Positions 16,386 through 25,205 of a stretch of 64,000 bases of DNA are shown here, piece after piece. A program made the position numbers and the translations under genes. This DNA comes from Dialister hominis. GTDB taxonomy: Bacteria; Bacillota; Negativicutes; Veillonellales; Dialisteraceae. Position 1 is the stretch's first letter. Every line of letters begins with the position of its first letter. Where the stretch lies: contig NZ_AP019697.1 in the NCBI RefSeq assembly GCF_007164725.1, forward strand, positions 1 to 64,000. The letters are read 5' to 3'. The notes beneath the pieces are model-generated. The model was not told where the DNA came from, ran no database searches, and saw only the letters and a list, made by a program, of their open reading frames with translations.

Positions 16386-17579
16386 TCACTCATCCTTGTT
16401 TTTTCCCTTCCCGGAGTCCTTCTTCGCTTCTTCTTCCAGCCAGAAGCCCTTCCGGAGCGCCTGCCTGCCGAATTTCTTCTGAATCTCATCCATCGCGCGG
16501 GCGGCCTTTTCCCGTTTCTCCCAGTCATGGGAAAAGAGGGACGTCATGCGCGGGCCGGAGGAAAGATTCGAGCCCGTGACGCCGATCAGGCGGATGCCTT
16601 CCCGGATGGGGATGCGCTGGAGGAGTTCCTGGCACATCGCGTAGATTTCCTCCTGCAGGTTCGTCCCGTCTTCCCGGGACATGGAGCGCATGACCGTCTC
16701 GAAAGAGCCGAAGCGGATTTTAAGGGAAATGGTTCTGGCAGTGAGATCGTGCTTCCGGAGCCTCTGCGCGACGATGTCGCTGTGGATGGCAATCTGCCTG
16801 TCGATTTCCTCGGGATCGGTCAGGTCGTGCTCGTACGTTTCCTCATCCCCGATCGACTTGATCTTCCGCTCGGACTCGATGGGGCGGTCGTCCTTTCCGA
16901 AAGCAAGCGCACGGAGCTCTCCGCCGCGGCTGCCAAAGAGCGACTCCAGCTCGCCGGGCGGCGCATTCTGGATATCCGCGATCGTCTTGTAGCCCGAAGC
17001 GATGAGTCTCTTCTCCGTCACCTTCCCGACGCCCCATAGACGGCGGACGGGAAGCGGGGCAAGGATTTCCTTTTCCTTTCCGTAAGGGATAATGAAAAGG
17101 CCGTCCGGCTTATCCATGTCGCTTGCCATCTTGGCGAGGAACTTGTTGGGCGCAATCCCGACAGAGGCGACGAGGTGGACCTTGTCATAGATTTCTTTCT
17201 TGATCGCGCGACCGATGGCACCCAGCGTCTTGTATTTCTCGCCCATGCCCGAAATGTCCAGGAAAGCTTCGTCTAAGGAAATCGGCTCGTACGCATCGGC
17301 ATAGTGGAGCATGATCTGATGGATTTCATCCGACGCTTTCTTGTAAGCATCGAAACGGGGCCTCACGAAAATGCCTTCCGGGCAAAGCTCGTGCGCCTTG
17401 AGCGACGGCATCGCCGAGTGTACGCCAAACTTCCTTGCTTCATACGAAGCCGTGGCGACAACGCCCCTTCGGGAATCGCCGCCGACGATGACAGGTTTTC
17501 CGCGCAGCTCGGGATTGTCCCTCTGCTCGACGGACGCGAAGAACGCATCCATATCCACATGCATGATCCAGCGTTTCAT
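16386..17579 (-). CDS. dinB: DNA polymerase IV (Y-family)
   Basis: Error-prone translesion polymerase of 397 residues. Catalytic carboxylates are in place: Asp9 in HVDMDAFFASVEQ and Asp103-Glu104 in SLDEAFLDISG. A helix-hairpin-helix segment LWGVGKVTEKRLIASGYKTIADI is near 180, and the little finger covers about 240-350. The C-terminus is Lys/Glu-rich and has no obvious beta-clamp motif at the very end. GGAGG precedes the ATG. Confidence 0.93.
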   Translation of the reverse strand: MKRWIMHVDMDAFFASVEQRDNPELRGKPVIVGGDSRRGVVATASYEARKFGVHSAMPSLKAHELCPEGIFVRPRFDAYKKASDEIHQIMLHYADAYEPISLDEAFLDISGMGEKYKTLGAIGRAIKKEIYDKVHLVASVGIAPNKFLAKMASDMDKPDGLFIIPYGKEKEILAPLPVRRLWGVGKVTEKRLIASGYKTIADIQNAPPGELESLFGSRGGELRALAFGKDDRPIESERKIKSIGDEETYEHDLTDPEEIDRQIAIHSDIVAQRLRKHDLTARTISLKIRFGSFETVMRSMSREDGTNLQEEIYAMCQELLQRIPIREGIRLIGVTGSNLSSGPRMTSLFSHDWEKREKAARAMDEIQKKFGRQALRKGFWLEEEAKKDSGKGKNKDE

Positions 17580-17741
17580 GAGGCTCCTCCTTTCTTTTTT
17601 CTGTATTCATCATAAGAGAAGGGGAAGGGCGGTGTCAAACGCGCTTTTGACAAAAAACGCCCTTCCATGTACTATTAAAAAGGCGCTTAATCAAGAGTCC
17701 GGCGCCGTTCATATCATTAGTTCAATGAGGAGGAACTATCT

Positions 17742-18251
17742 ATGAAATCTTTAGTACTCTGGTCTTCCCGTACAGGAAATACGAAAGCCATCGCCGAAGC
17801 CGTTTATGAAGCGCTTCCGGACGAAAAGGACATTTTCGAGGAAGGCCGCCAGCCGTCAGTGGACGGGTATGATTTGATTTTCGTCGGCTTCTGGGGCTTC
17901 CGCCGCGGAGCTGACTTCACTGCGCGCCGCACGATCGAGTCGCTGCATGGAAAGAAGGTTGCCATCTTCGCAACCGCCGGCACCTATCCGGATTCCCAGG
18001 CAGCCAGGGATTACCTCGACAATGCAGCCGCACTTCTTCCGGAAGATTCCGAATGCCTCGGCACCTTCATCAGCCAGGGCCGCGTTCATTCCTTCCACAT
18101 CGGAAAGCGCAGCGAGCACGCCAAGCTCGTCCATCCGATGACCCCTGACAGACTGGCACGTCTGCAGGAAGCGGAAAAGCATCCGAATGAGGACGACTTC
18201 CGCCGCGCAGGAGAATGGGCCGTTTCCATGGCAGAAAAAGCACAGGCCTGA
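17742..18251 (+). CDS. Flavodoxin-family protein
   Basis: 169-residue FMN-binding flavodoxin. The phosphate loop SSRTGNTKAIAEAV is at residues 8-21 and FVGFWGFRRGAD at about 47-58 forms the isoalloxazine loop. A C-terminal region of about 50 residues (HPMTPDRLARLQEAEKHP) exceeds the minimal fold and resembles anaerobe flavodoxins of the BilS type. It presumably carries electrons. It has AGGAGG before the ATG and its own terminator. Confidence 0.85.
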   Translation: MKSLVLWSSRTGNTKAIAEAVYEALPDEKDIFEEGRQPSVDGYDLIFVGFWGFRRGADFTARRTIESLHGKKVAIFATAGTYPDSQAARDYLDNAAALLPEDSECLGTFISQGRVHSFHIGKRSEHAKLVHPMTPDRLARLQEAEKHPNEDDFRRAGEWAVSMAEKAQA

Positions 18252-18255
18252 GTCT

Positions 18256-18300
18256 TTTGAGAAGACGCTTCCGGAACCTTTCGGGGGCGTTCTTTTTTTT
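18256..18300 (+). terminator. Probable terminator after the flavodoxin gene
   Basis: Imperfect hairpin GAAGACGCTTCCGG / TCGGGGGCGTTC followed by eight T. Confidence 0.65.
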
Positions 18301-18377
18301 ATGCAAAGAAAACTGGGAAATGAAAGAGAAAACAGAAGAAAATAGGAATAAATCCGTCTTTTGTAAAGGTTTTTTCA

Positions 18378-18406
18378 TTGACAGCCATGCCCGACTTAGC
18401 TATAAT
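18378..18406 (+). promoter_or_regulatory. Perfect-consensus promoter of the rpmH cluster
   Basis: TTGACA at 18378-18383, exactly 17 bases, TATAAT at 18401-18406. Both hexamers match the sigma-70/SigA consensus fully, as expected for a ribosomal-protein gene. Confidence 0.93.
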
Positions 18407-18462
18407 TAGTCTGTTATGGTGCAGATAAATGGCACTGCCACTACGTAAGGAGGTGTTGACTA

Positions 18463-18600
18463 ATGGCAAAGATGACGTTCCAGCCGAACAATCACTGGAG
18501 AAAACAGACTCACGGTTTCCGCGCTCGTATGAAGACGAAAGCAGGCCGTATTGTTCTGAAGAGAAGAAGAGCAAAAGGCAGAAAGGTATTAAGTGCCTAA
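18463..18600 (+). CDS. rpmH: 50S ribosomal protein L34
   Basis: 45 residues, [20 protein letters not shown] onward, extremely basic. It has the L34 core ([26 protein letters not shown], given in parts: [18 protein letters not shown]). The N-terminal K(M)TFQPN pattern is universal in the family. Strong AAGGAGG site 9 bases upstream. It overlaps the start of rnpA by 8 bases, so the two are translationally coupled. Confidence 0.97.
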   Translation: MAKMTFQPNNHWRKQTHGFRARMKTKAGRIVLKRRRAKGRKVLSA

Positions 18601-18973
18601 TCTAGAGAACAAGGAACAGACGGGGCACCGCTTGCTCCGTTCCTACCGGATCAGACAGAACAGGGATTACCGAAGAATTTACCGTTCCGGGAAAAGGTTC
18701 AGCAACAGGGCTGGACTGCTTTATGTCACCAGGGTCAAGAGCGGAGACATCCGGATCGGTTTTGTAACGACGAAAAAAATCGGCCATGCCGTGGACCGCA
18801 ACCGCGCAAGACGGCTGATGAAGGAGGTTTACCGCCTTCACCGGGCAGAACTTTCGCCCAATTATGAGGCGATCATGCTGGCAGGAAGCTTCCTGACCAC
18901 AGCGACTTATAAGGAGGCGGAAAAGGCTGTCCTGGCCTTGTGGCGTAAAGCCGGAATACTGGTGCAGTCATGA
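18593..18973 (+). CDS. rnpA: Ribonuclease P protein component
   Basis: Protein cofactor of RNase P, which trims tRNA 5' ends; 126 residues. The family RNR motif is present as [18 protein letters not shown] near residues 63-80, preceded by [11 protein letters not shown]. It starts with GTG at 18593, inside the last codons of rpmH, and its TGA overlaps the ATG of yidD. Confidence 0.93.
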   Translation: MPNLENKEQTGHRLLRSYRIRQNRDYRRIYRSGKRFSNRAGLLYVTRVKSGDIRIGFVTTKKIGHAVDRNRARRLMKEVYRLHRAELSPNYEAIMLAGSFLTTATYKEAEKAVLALWRKAGILVQS

Positions 18974-19179
18974 AGAATCTGCTTATCGCATTGATACGAT
19001 TCTACAGGACCTTTATTTCACCCCTTAAGGCTCCCTGCTGTCGTTTTTACCCCACCTGCAGCGAATATGCTCTGCAGGCGGTACAAAAATATGGCGCCCT
19101 GAAAGGCAGCTGGCTCGCCGTCAAACGGATTTGCAAGTGTCACCCTTTTCATAAGGGTGGATACGATCCTTTGCCGTGA
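18970..19179 (+). CDS. yidD: Membrane protein insertion efficiency factor YidD
   Basis: A 69-residue peripheral membrane protein with the family core [25 protein letters not shown] and [12 protein letters not shown]. It aids YidC-dependent insertion. ATGA overlap with rnpA. The following 184 bases before yidC carry no gene. Confidence 0.95.
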   Translation: MKNLLIALIRFYRTFISPLKAPCCRFYPTCSEYALQAVQKYGALKGSWLAVKRICKCHPFHKGGYDPLP

Positions 19180-19363
19180 CCGCTGCTTTTTTTGATAGGC
19201 CCATCCATTCAGGCGGCTTTTACAAGCACCCATAACAAAAGCCAAGCAAGAAAGCGGTGGATTTCCCCGCTGCGGATTTCCGCACAAAACTCACCCGGCT
19301 CTTGAAATTCAGAAAGCCGGGGCATTTAACGGTTGGAATACAGACCGTATAAGGAGTCAATGA

Positions 19364-20338
19364 ATGAGTGATTTTCAGATACCGCTTCTGAGTACCTTTG
19401 TAGGCTTCCTCGCAGACATCATGCGTGTCAGCCTCGAATTCTGCTACAAGTTTACAAACGATATGGGCTTCCCGAGCTACGGGATCGCGATCATTGTCCT
19501 GACAGTGATCATCAAGACCCTCCTGCTCCCGTTTGCCTTAAAACAGATCAAGTCCATGAAGGCCATGCAGGAAATCCAGCCTGAAATGCAGCGGATCCAG
19601 AAGAAGTACAAGAACGATCCGAACAAACTGCGTGAAGAAATGGGCAAACTGTACAAGGAACACGGCGCTTCGCCTCTCGCAGGCTGCCTGCCGCTCCTCA
19701 TCCAGATGCCATTCCTGGTTTCCATTTACTATGCCCTTCAGGGATTCGCCTACGACCCGGCTCATGAAAGCTTCCTCTGGCTGCAGAGCCTTGCCGTACC
19801 GGACTCCACCTATATCCTCCCGATCCTTTCCGCTGCGTCTACCTTCGTCATTTCCTGGCAGACCACGCCGAAAGATGCTCCTGGCAACCAGAAGACCATG
19901 CTTCTTCTCATGCCGATTATGATCGGGTGGATGTCGCTGAACTTCCCAAGCGGACTTGTCATTTACTGGATCGTCTGCAACCTGTACCAGCTCGTGCAGC
20001 AGACCATCATGTATCGTGAAGAAATGGTTGACCGTCTCGGCGTTTCCAAAAAAGGCGTACTGACAGTCCATAACCATGAAGACGAAGATGAAGTCAAGAC
20101 CGAAGAACCGAAGAAGAAAAAGGTCATTCGCAAAAGAGTCATCAAAAAGGTAGTCAAGAAGAAAGAACCGGAAGCAGCCGAAAAAGCTGAAAGCGAAGAA
20201 CAAGCTGAAGTAGCTCCGAAGGCAGACGCTCCGAAAGAGGAAACAAAAGAAGAAAAGAAAGCTCCCGAAGCAAGTCCGGAAGCAGAAGATAAAAAGAACA
20301 ACGATAAGAAACCCGGGGAGGCTGATGAAACGAAATGA
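19364..20338 (+). CDS. yidC: Membrane protein insertase YidC
   Basis: Oxa1/YidC/Alb3 insertase, 324 residues. Five core helices lie between about 10 and 215, with the cytosolic coiled loop KQIKSMKAMQEIQPEMQRIQ and helix motifs ASPLAGCLPLLIQMP and FPSGLVIYWIVCNLYQLVQQ. The N-terminus is short and lacks a lipobox. The C-terminal 100 residues are a long Lys/Glu-rich tail (KKKVIRKRVIKKVVKKK, then Glu/Ala/Pro repeats). In other bacteria basic tails aid ribosome binding. Its TGA overlaps the jag ATG. Confidence 0.95.
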   Translation: MSDFQIPLLSTFVGFLADIMRVSLEFCYKFTNDMGFPSYGIAIIVLTVIIKTLLLPFALKQIKSMKAMQEIQPEMQRIQKKYKNDPNKLREEMGKLYKEHGASPLAGCLPLLIQMPFLVSIYYALQGFAYDPAHESFLWLQSLAVPDSTYILPILSAASTFVISWQTTPKDAPGNQKTMLLLMPIMIGWMSLNFPSGLVIYWIVCNLYQLVQQTIMYREEMVDRLGVSKKGVLTVHNHEDEDEVKTEEPKKKKVIRKRVIKKVVKKKEPEAAEKAESEEQAEVAPKADAPKEETKEEKKAPEASPEAEDKKNNDKKPGEADETK

Positions 20339-21198
20339 GAACAGTCAGAGTCACAGCAAAAACAGTTGAAGCCGCAGTAGAAGACGGCATAAAACAGCTG
20401 GGAATCAGCCGTGAAGAAGCAATCGTTCATGTCGTAGAACAGCCCTCCGGCGGACTTTTCGGATTGATCCACAAGAAACCGGCCGTCGTCGACGTATCCG
20501 CCGTAGACGAACCGGAAGCAGAAGAAACTCCGGAAGCACCGAAAGCCGAAGAAACACCGGCAGAAGCACCAAAAGCCGAAGAAACCAAGGAAGAACCAGC
20601 CAAGGAAGGAACCGAAGAAGCTGCAGAAGCTCCGGCTGAAGCCGCTGAAGAATCCAAGGAACCTGAAGAAACAGAATCCAAGGAAAACGAAGAAAAACCG
20701 GCTCACAAAGAAGGCAGAGAAGAAGCCCCGTTCAATGCGGAAGAACAGGAACAGACCGCTGAAGAAGCGAAGAAATTCCTCGAAAACGTATTCAAGGGCA
20801 TGCACCTCAACGTCACCATGGAAAAAATGATGAACGAAGACAGAATCCTCCTCTCCCTCCACGGAGAAGGCCTCGGCATCCTCATCGGCAAACACGGCCA
20901 GACACTGGATGCGCTTCAGTACCTGACAAACCTTGCTGCTGGCAAATCCTTCCGTCACCACTACTTCGTCATGCTTGACGTGGAAAACTACAGAGAACGC
21001 CGCCAGGACACCCTGGAAGCCCTCGCACACAGACTCGCAGGCAAAGCAAGAAGAACCGGCGAACCCGTCAAACTCGAACCGATGCCGGCAGGAGAACGCA
21101 GAATCATCCATCTCGCACTGCAGGATGATCCCTCCGTCTCCACCGAATCCGAAGGAGAAGCACCGTACAGATACGTAGTCATCAGCCCGAACCGCTGA
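20335..21198 (+). CDS. jag: RNA-binding protein Jag/EloR/KhpB
   Basis: 287 residues with three parts. The Jag-N domain is at 1-55 (TVEAAVEDGIKQLG, GGLFGLIHKKPA). A Glu/Ala/Pro/Lys low-complexity linker runs from about 58 to 130, with repeats of EAPKAEETP type. Then come KH (about 145-215, with IGKHGQTLDALQYL) and R3H (about 220-287, ending AGERRIIHLALQ). KhpB proteins bind RNA and control cell elongation. It overlaps yidC by four bases. The usual downstream partners mnmE and mnmG are absent; a terminator follows at once. Confidence 0.93.
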   Translation: MRTVRVTAKTVEAAVEDGIKQLGISREEAIVHVVEQPSGGLFGLIHKKPAVVDVSAVDEPEAEETPEAPKAEETPAEAPKAEETKEEPAKEGTEEAAEAPAEAAEESKEPEETESKENEEKPAHKEGREEAPFNAEEQEQTAEEAKKFLENVFKGMHLNVTMEKMMNEDRILLSLHGEGLGILIGKHGQTLDALQYLTNLAAGKSFRHHYFVMLDVENYRERRQDTLEALAHRLAGKARRTGEPVKLEPMPAGERRIIHLALQDDPSVSTESEGEAPYRYVVISPNR

Positions 21199-21210
21199 GA
21201 CGAAAACAAA

Positions 21211-21238
21211 TGACTCCCGTGAAAACGGGAGTTTTTTT
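21211..21238 (+). terminator. Terminator after jag
   Basis: ACTCCCGT / ACGGGAGT stem with a GAAA loop and seven T. Confidence 0.93.
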
Positions 21239-21244
21239 GTGCGG

Positions 21245-21480
21245 GAAATGGGGCTTGAAGCACCGCCGCATTACCTTTCCTCCCTTCCCAAACGAGCGGG
21301 AAAGCTGTCCCCGTCAGGGGAAAGTGGCCATTATACCGATGATTGCTTATGAAATCATGGAAGTGTTTGCAGAACTTTTAAAATGGCCGAAAGGGGTTCA
21401 TTTCCCCAAGGCAAAGCCTTGGTTGTAAGGTTTTCAGATAACACAAATATATATGTTGGTATCCTCTGCTCGTATATACC
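21245..21480. repeat. Mosaic intergenic repeat, copy C
   Basis: Non-coding. It contains AGCTGTCCCCGTCAGGGGAA, a GGCCGAAAGGGGTTCATTT module, AAGGCAAAGCCTTGG and TTTTCAGATAACACAAATAT, then runs into the hairpin at 21484. The same order of modules appears near 44209-44465 and 59785-59990. Confidence 0.7.
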
Positions 21481-21483
21481 CAC

Positions 21484-21537
21484 GCAAAAGGGCCTGCGGC
21501 GAAATGATTGTACATTTCGTCACAGACCCTTTTCTAT
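21484..21537. terminator. Bidirectional terminator (hairpin-family member)
   Basis: AAAAGGGCCTGCGGCGAAATG pairs imperfectly with CATTTCGTCACAGACCCTTTT. It ends the minus-strand ABC operon. Confidence 0.8.
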
Positions 21538-21541
21538 TTCC

Positions 21542-22234
21542 CTATCTCAGGTAGAAGCCTGCTCTTCTTTCAGCGAAGCGGAAGCCTCTTTCGATGGCTA
21601 TGCTGAGCGCCCAGTAGATGAGGGCGGCGGAGATGTAGATCTCGAGGTAAAGGTTCGTCAGGGCAGCCTGGATATTGGCGGCGCCGAAGAGTTCGACGAC
21701 GGTGATGAGGGCTGCGATGGAGGTGCCTTTGAGGAGATTCAGGACTTCGTTGGCCATCATGGGGAGAGCGAAGGTGAGTGCCTGCGGAAGGATGATGTTC
21801 TTCACGGTGCGGTAGGTGGAAAGGCCTATGACCTGGGAGGCTTCGATCTGTCCTTTGGGGACGGAGTAGAAGGCGGAGTAGAAGATTTCCGCAAGGTAGG
21901 CTCCGGAGTGGAGGCCAAGTCCGACGACGGCATAGGCGAATGGCGGGATCTCGGCGATGAGGGTGAGATCTGCCTGACCGCGGATCATGAGGAGGATCAT
22001 CGGCAGTCCGTAGAAGACGACGTAAAGGATGATGAGTGTCGGTACGGCGCGTCCGAGAAGGATATAGGCCTGGGAGACACGCTGCAGGACGGGGATGCGG
22101 TAGATGCGGGAAAGGGCTGCCCCAAGTCCCAGCACAATCGCAAGAAGGAGCGAGAGGAGGAGAAGTTCCAGCGTCGCAGGAAGGTAGGGGAGAATCTGAA
22201 GTGTCATTTTCTCCATTTGGTCAAAGTTCAGCAT
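21542..22234 (-). CDS. Amino-acid ABC transporter permease
   Basis: 230-residue HisM/ArtM-type inner-membrane permease with about five helices. The cytoplasmic EAA loop reads SVPKGQIEASQVIGLSTYRTVKNIILPQAL near 125-155 (EASQVIGLS is the core). It is the last gene of the Cys-T-box operon, 9 bases after the other permease. With its partner it should form a heterodimer, but no ATP-binding subunit is encoded in the operon. Confidence 0.9.
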   Translation of the reverse strand: MLNFDQMEKMTLQILPYLPATLELLLLSLLLAIVLGLGAALSRIYRIPVLQRVSQAYILLGRAVPTLIILYVVFYGLPMILLMIRGQADLTLIAEIPPFAYAVVGLGLHSGAYLAEIFYSAFYSVPKGQIEASQVIGLSTYRTVKNIILPQALTFALPMMANEVLNLLKGTSIAALITVVELFGAANIQAALTNLYLEIYISAALIYWALSIAIERGFRFAERRAGFYLR

Positions 22235-22243
22235 ATTTCCTCC

Positions 22244-22927
22244 TTACGCATAGCGGAATGAACGGTTCACGATGATGACGCCGATCTGGACGATGGCGCA
22301 GAGGGCGATGTAAATGAGCCCGACGTCAAGGTAAAGTTCCAGGTGGTGGTAGCTGTAGGCGCCCATGAGGTCTGCCTTGCTCATCATGTCGACGACGCCG
22401 GCATTGAAGATGAGGGATGTATTCTTGAGGCAGGAAATCAGGGTATTGCCAAGGACCGGGACAGCGAAGCGGAAGGCCTGCGGGAAGATGATCCCGAGGT
22501 AGGTTCGCTTCTTGGTGAGGTTCATGGCGCGGCAGGCTTCGAGCTGTCCTTTTTCGACGGCCGAGAGGGCGCCTCTCACGACTTCGGAGAGGTAAGCGCC
22601 TTCATGAAGCGACATCATGAGGAGGACGAAGACGATGCCCGGCACGGAGCGGATGTCCGATGCGCCGAAGGCGCGCAGCACCTGCGGAAGTCCGAAGCAG
22701 ATGAGGAAGAGCTGGACGAGGAACGGGGTGCCGCGGATGAAGGAAATATAGACGGAGGAGATCTGCGAGAGGACAGGGGTCTTGTGGATCCTTGCCAGCG
22801 CAGTGACGGCTCCTATGGCAAGCCCGATCGGGAAGGAGACGGCTGTGACGAAGAGCGTCACGTCAAGGTAGGAGAGCAGGATAGGGAGCGAGCTTACCAT
22901 GTAATTGAGATTGAAGAATTGGTCCAA
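22244..22927 (-). CDS. Amino-acid ABC transporter permease
   Basis: 227-residue permease paralogous to the downstream one. EAA loop SAVEKGQLEACRAMNLTKKRTYLGIIFPQAF is near 125-155 (EACRAMNLT core). It starts with TTG, supported by AAAGGAGG 8 bases upstream. The 67-base gap to the preceding binding-protein gene contains only that ribosome site and no terminator. Confidence 0.9.
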   Translation of the reverse strand: MDQFFNLNYMVSSLPILLSYLDVTLFVTAVSFPIGLAIGAVTALARIHKTPVLSQISSVYISFIRGTPFLVQLFLICFGLPQVLRAFGASDIRSVPGIVFVLLMMSLHEGAYLSEVVRGALSAVEKGQLEACRAMNLTKKRTYLGIIFPQAFRFAVPVLGNTLISCLKNTSLIFNAGVVDMMSKADLMGAYSYHHLELYLDVGLIYIALCAIVQIGVIIVNRSFRYA

Positions 22928-22994
22928 GAGAAACGCCTCCTTTCAGGAAAGGGTCTTGGAAATGAAATGACAGAGTCCCGGGCTCTGTCGGGTC

Positions 22995-23837
22995 TTACTG
23001 CTGTGGTACGGTGTAATCCTTGCCGAGGAACTGTTCAGAGAGTTTCTTGAGCGTGCCGTCGGCCTTCATGTCTTTGAGTGTCTTGTCGATGGTGTCGGCC
23101 AGTTTCTGGTGGTCGTCATCCTTCTTTAATGCAAAGTAGGTAGGAACACTGGAAATGACAGGGCCTACGGCTTTGATCGGAAGGCCGAGTGTCTTTACGG
23201 CGTCTGTGATGGAGACTTCATACTGCGGGGTAGCATCGGCGCGGCCGGTGACGACGAGGTTTGCGCCTTCGGTGAAGCCTTTGTCGGTATAAATGAGTTC
23301 AATCGGAGGGTTGTAGGTCTTGTTGAGATCCTGCAGCTGACGGACGGCCTCGCTGTTCGTCGTGACAGCGACCTTCTTGCCTTTCAGATCTTCAAGGCTG
23401 TTGATATCGTTCCTGTCATTCCTGACGGCAATCTTTCTGGCGGTGTAGTTGTTGACTTCCTTGGTATAGATCGTCTTTGCGGCTCTTTCGTCCGTATATC
23501 CGACCTGATTGGCTACGATATCCGCCTGGCCTGATTCGATGGCGACGAAGGCGGCAGAGGTAGGCATCATCTTGTATTCGAAGTGGATGCCGGGGTTCCT
23601 TTTTTCGACTTCTTTCAGGATTTCCACGTCATAACCGGTGAGATTTCCTTTTTCGTTCACATAAGTGAAAGGACGGAAGGTGCCGCGGGTGGCAACGATA
23701 TAGGTTTTTGATCCGGCTGCCTGGCTCTTGGCGGCTGAGGAAGCGGCATCCTTGTCTCCGCCGCATCCGGCAAGGGTGACGACGGATGCGAGTGCCAGAG
23801 CGGCTGCTGCTCCTTTAAGAAGAGAAGAAAAGTTCAT
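22995..23837 (-). CDS. Substrate-binding lipoprotein, second tandem paralogue
   Basis: 280 residues, family-3 amino-acid binding protein. A signal peptide ends in the lipobox VTLAGC, followed by a short Ala/Ser-rich tether. The ligand domain has ATRGTFRPFTYVNEKGNLTG, AIESGQADIVANQ and DLKGKKVAVTT. It is very similar to the protein encoded immediately upstream (identical over most of the C-terminal half, ending GKDYTVPQQ in both), so it is a tandem duplicate. T-box context (UGC specifier) suggests a cystine or S-substituted cysteine ligand. Confidence 0.92.
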   Translation of the reverse strand: MNFSSLLKGAAAALALASVVTLAGCGGDKDAASSAAKSQAAGSKTYIVATRGTFRPFTYVNEKGNLTGYDVEILKEVEKRNPGIHFEYKMMPTSAAFVAIESGQADIVANQVGYTDERAAKTIYTKEVNNYTARKIAVRNDRNDINSLEDLKGKKVAVTTNSEAVRQLQDLNKTYNPPIELIYTDKGFTEGANLVVTGRADATPQYEVSITDAVKTLGLPIKAVGPVISSVPTYFALKKDDDHQKLADTIDKTLKDMKADGTLKKLSEQFLGKDYTVPQQ

Positions 23838-23849
23838 GGGCGCTCCTTT

Positions 23850-24692
23850 TTACTGCTGCGGTACGGTGTAATCCTTGCCGAGGAACTCTTCAGAGAGTTT
23901 CTTGAGTGTGCCGTCGGCCTTCATGTCTTTCAGTGTCTTGTCGATGGTATTGGCGAGTTTCTGATGATCTTCATCTTTTCTCAAGGCGAAGTAGGTCGGG
24001 TCGCTGGCGATGACCGGTCCTACGGCTTTGATCGGAAGTCCGAGTGTCTTGGCAGCGTCTGTGATGGAGACTTCATACTGCGGGGTGGCATCGGCGCGTC
24101 CGGTGACGACGAGGTTGGCGCCTTCGGTGAAGCCTTTGTCGGTGTAGATCAGGTCCATCTTCGGATCCATGGTCTCATTCAGCTTCTGGAGCTGGCGGGT
24201 GACTTCGCTGTTTGTCGTGGTGACGACCTTCTTGCCCTTCAGGTCTTCGAGGCTGTTGATGTCATTCCGGTCATTTCTGACGGCCAGTTTTCTGGCGGTG
24301 TAGTTGTTGACTTCCTTGGTGTAGATCGTCTTTGCGGCGCGTTCTTCATTGTAGGTGATCTGGTTGGCGACGATGTCGACCTGGCCGGATTCCATGCCTA
24401 CGAAGCCTGCAGAAGGCGCCATGGTCTTGAATTCAAAGTGGATGCCGGGGTTTCTTTTTTCGACTTCCTTCAGGATTTCCACGTCATAACCGGTGAGGTT
24501 GTTCTTGTCGTCCATGTAAGTGAAGGGGCGGAAGGTGCCGCGGGTGGCTACGACGTACGTCTTGGCGCTGCCTGCCTGGCTTTTGGCGGCAGAGGCAGAA
24601 GCGTCCTTGTCTCCGCCGCATCCTGCAAGGGTGATGACGGAAGCGGCAGCGATGACGGTGGCTGCGATTTTGAGGATGGATTTAAGCTGCAT
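23850..24692 (-). CDS. Substrate-binding lipoprotein, first tandem paralogue
   Basis: 280 residues with lipobox ITLAGC and the same domain plan as its neighbour. Differences cluster in the ligand domain, for example MAPSAGFVGMESGQVD against MPTSAAFVAIESGQAD, and DPKMDL against NPPIEL. The pair may therefore split ligand range. It is 16 bases after the GNAT gene and 12 before its duplicate. Confidence 0.92.
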   Translation of the reverse strand: MQLKSILKIAATVIAAASVITLAGCGGDKDASASAAKSQAGSAKTYVVATRGTFRPFTYMDDKNNLTGYDVEILKEVEKRNPGIHFEFKTMAPSAGFVGMESGQVDIVANQITYNEERAAKTIYTKEVNNYTARKLAVRNDRNDINSLEDLKGKKVVTTTNSEVTRQLQKLNETMDPKMDLIYTDKGFTEGANLVVTGRADATPQYEVSITDAAKTLGLPIKAVGPVIASDPTYFALRKDEDHQKLANTIDKTLKDMKADGTLKKLSEEFLGKDYTVPQQ

Positions 24693-24708
24693 GGTGAGGT
24701 CCTTTCGA

Positions 24709-25191
24709 TCAGAGATACGATTTTTTCATGTAAACGGTTTGGTGGCTGTTGCCGGGGAGCGTCTTTGTCTCGACGGTTTCAAATCCCCAGGATTCATACA
24801 TTTTGACGAGCCAGGGATGCTCAGCGGCTGTGCCGAGGGTGACGGCGGGGGTGCGGAGTTCCTCTTTGAGGACTTGTTCTTCCAGGAGGAAGAAGAGTTT
24901 CCTTGCGTATCCCTTGTGCTTCTCTTCCGGTCTTGTGGAGACCCATCCAAGGTGGGGCACGCCGTAGGGGCCCGGTTCCTTTACCCATGGCATGCGCAGT
25001 GTGATGGCGCTGACGAGGCGGCCTTCGATAAAGAGGCCGTAGGTAGGATTCAGGATGAGCCCGCGGATGAGTTTTTCTTCCGGGAGCGTGACGGCGGCGA
25101 AGTCGATGCCGAGCTCCCCGTCTGCCTGATAGGCATCATGGACGAGGGCGGCGTATTCATGGCCGTCATTGACATTCAGTAAGCGGTACAA
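24709..25191 (-). CDS. GNAT-family N-acetyltransferase
   Basis: 160-residue acetyltransferase. The acetyl-CoA loop is GWVSTRPEEKHKGYARKLFFLLE (Q/R-x-x-G-x-G/A core as KHKGYA near residue 93), followed by the MYESWGFETVETK end typical of small-molecule GNATs. It starts with TTG, with AAGGAAG 5 bases upstream. In Bacillus loci that salvage S-substituted cysteines, a GNAT (YxeL, SnaA) N-acetylates the substrate; the gene neighbourhood here makes that the leading hypothesis. Confidence 0.85.
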   Translation of the reverse strand: MYRLLNVNDGHEYAALVHDAYQADGELGIDFAAVTLPEEKLIRGLILNPTYGLFIEGRLVSAITLRMPWVKEPGPYGVPHLGWVSTRPEEKHKGYARKLFFLLEEQVLKEELRTPAVTLGTAAEHPWLVKMYESWGFETVETKTLPGNSHQTVYMKKSYL

Positions 25192-25205
25192 TTTGACTTC
25201 CTTTC

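Noticed and set aside
18250-18460. Chromosome origin upstream of rpmH
   Set aside because: No dnaA gene and no cluster of TTATCCACA-like boxes; only a promoter and terminator are seen.
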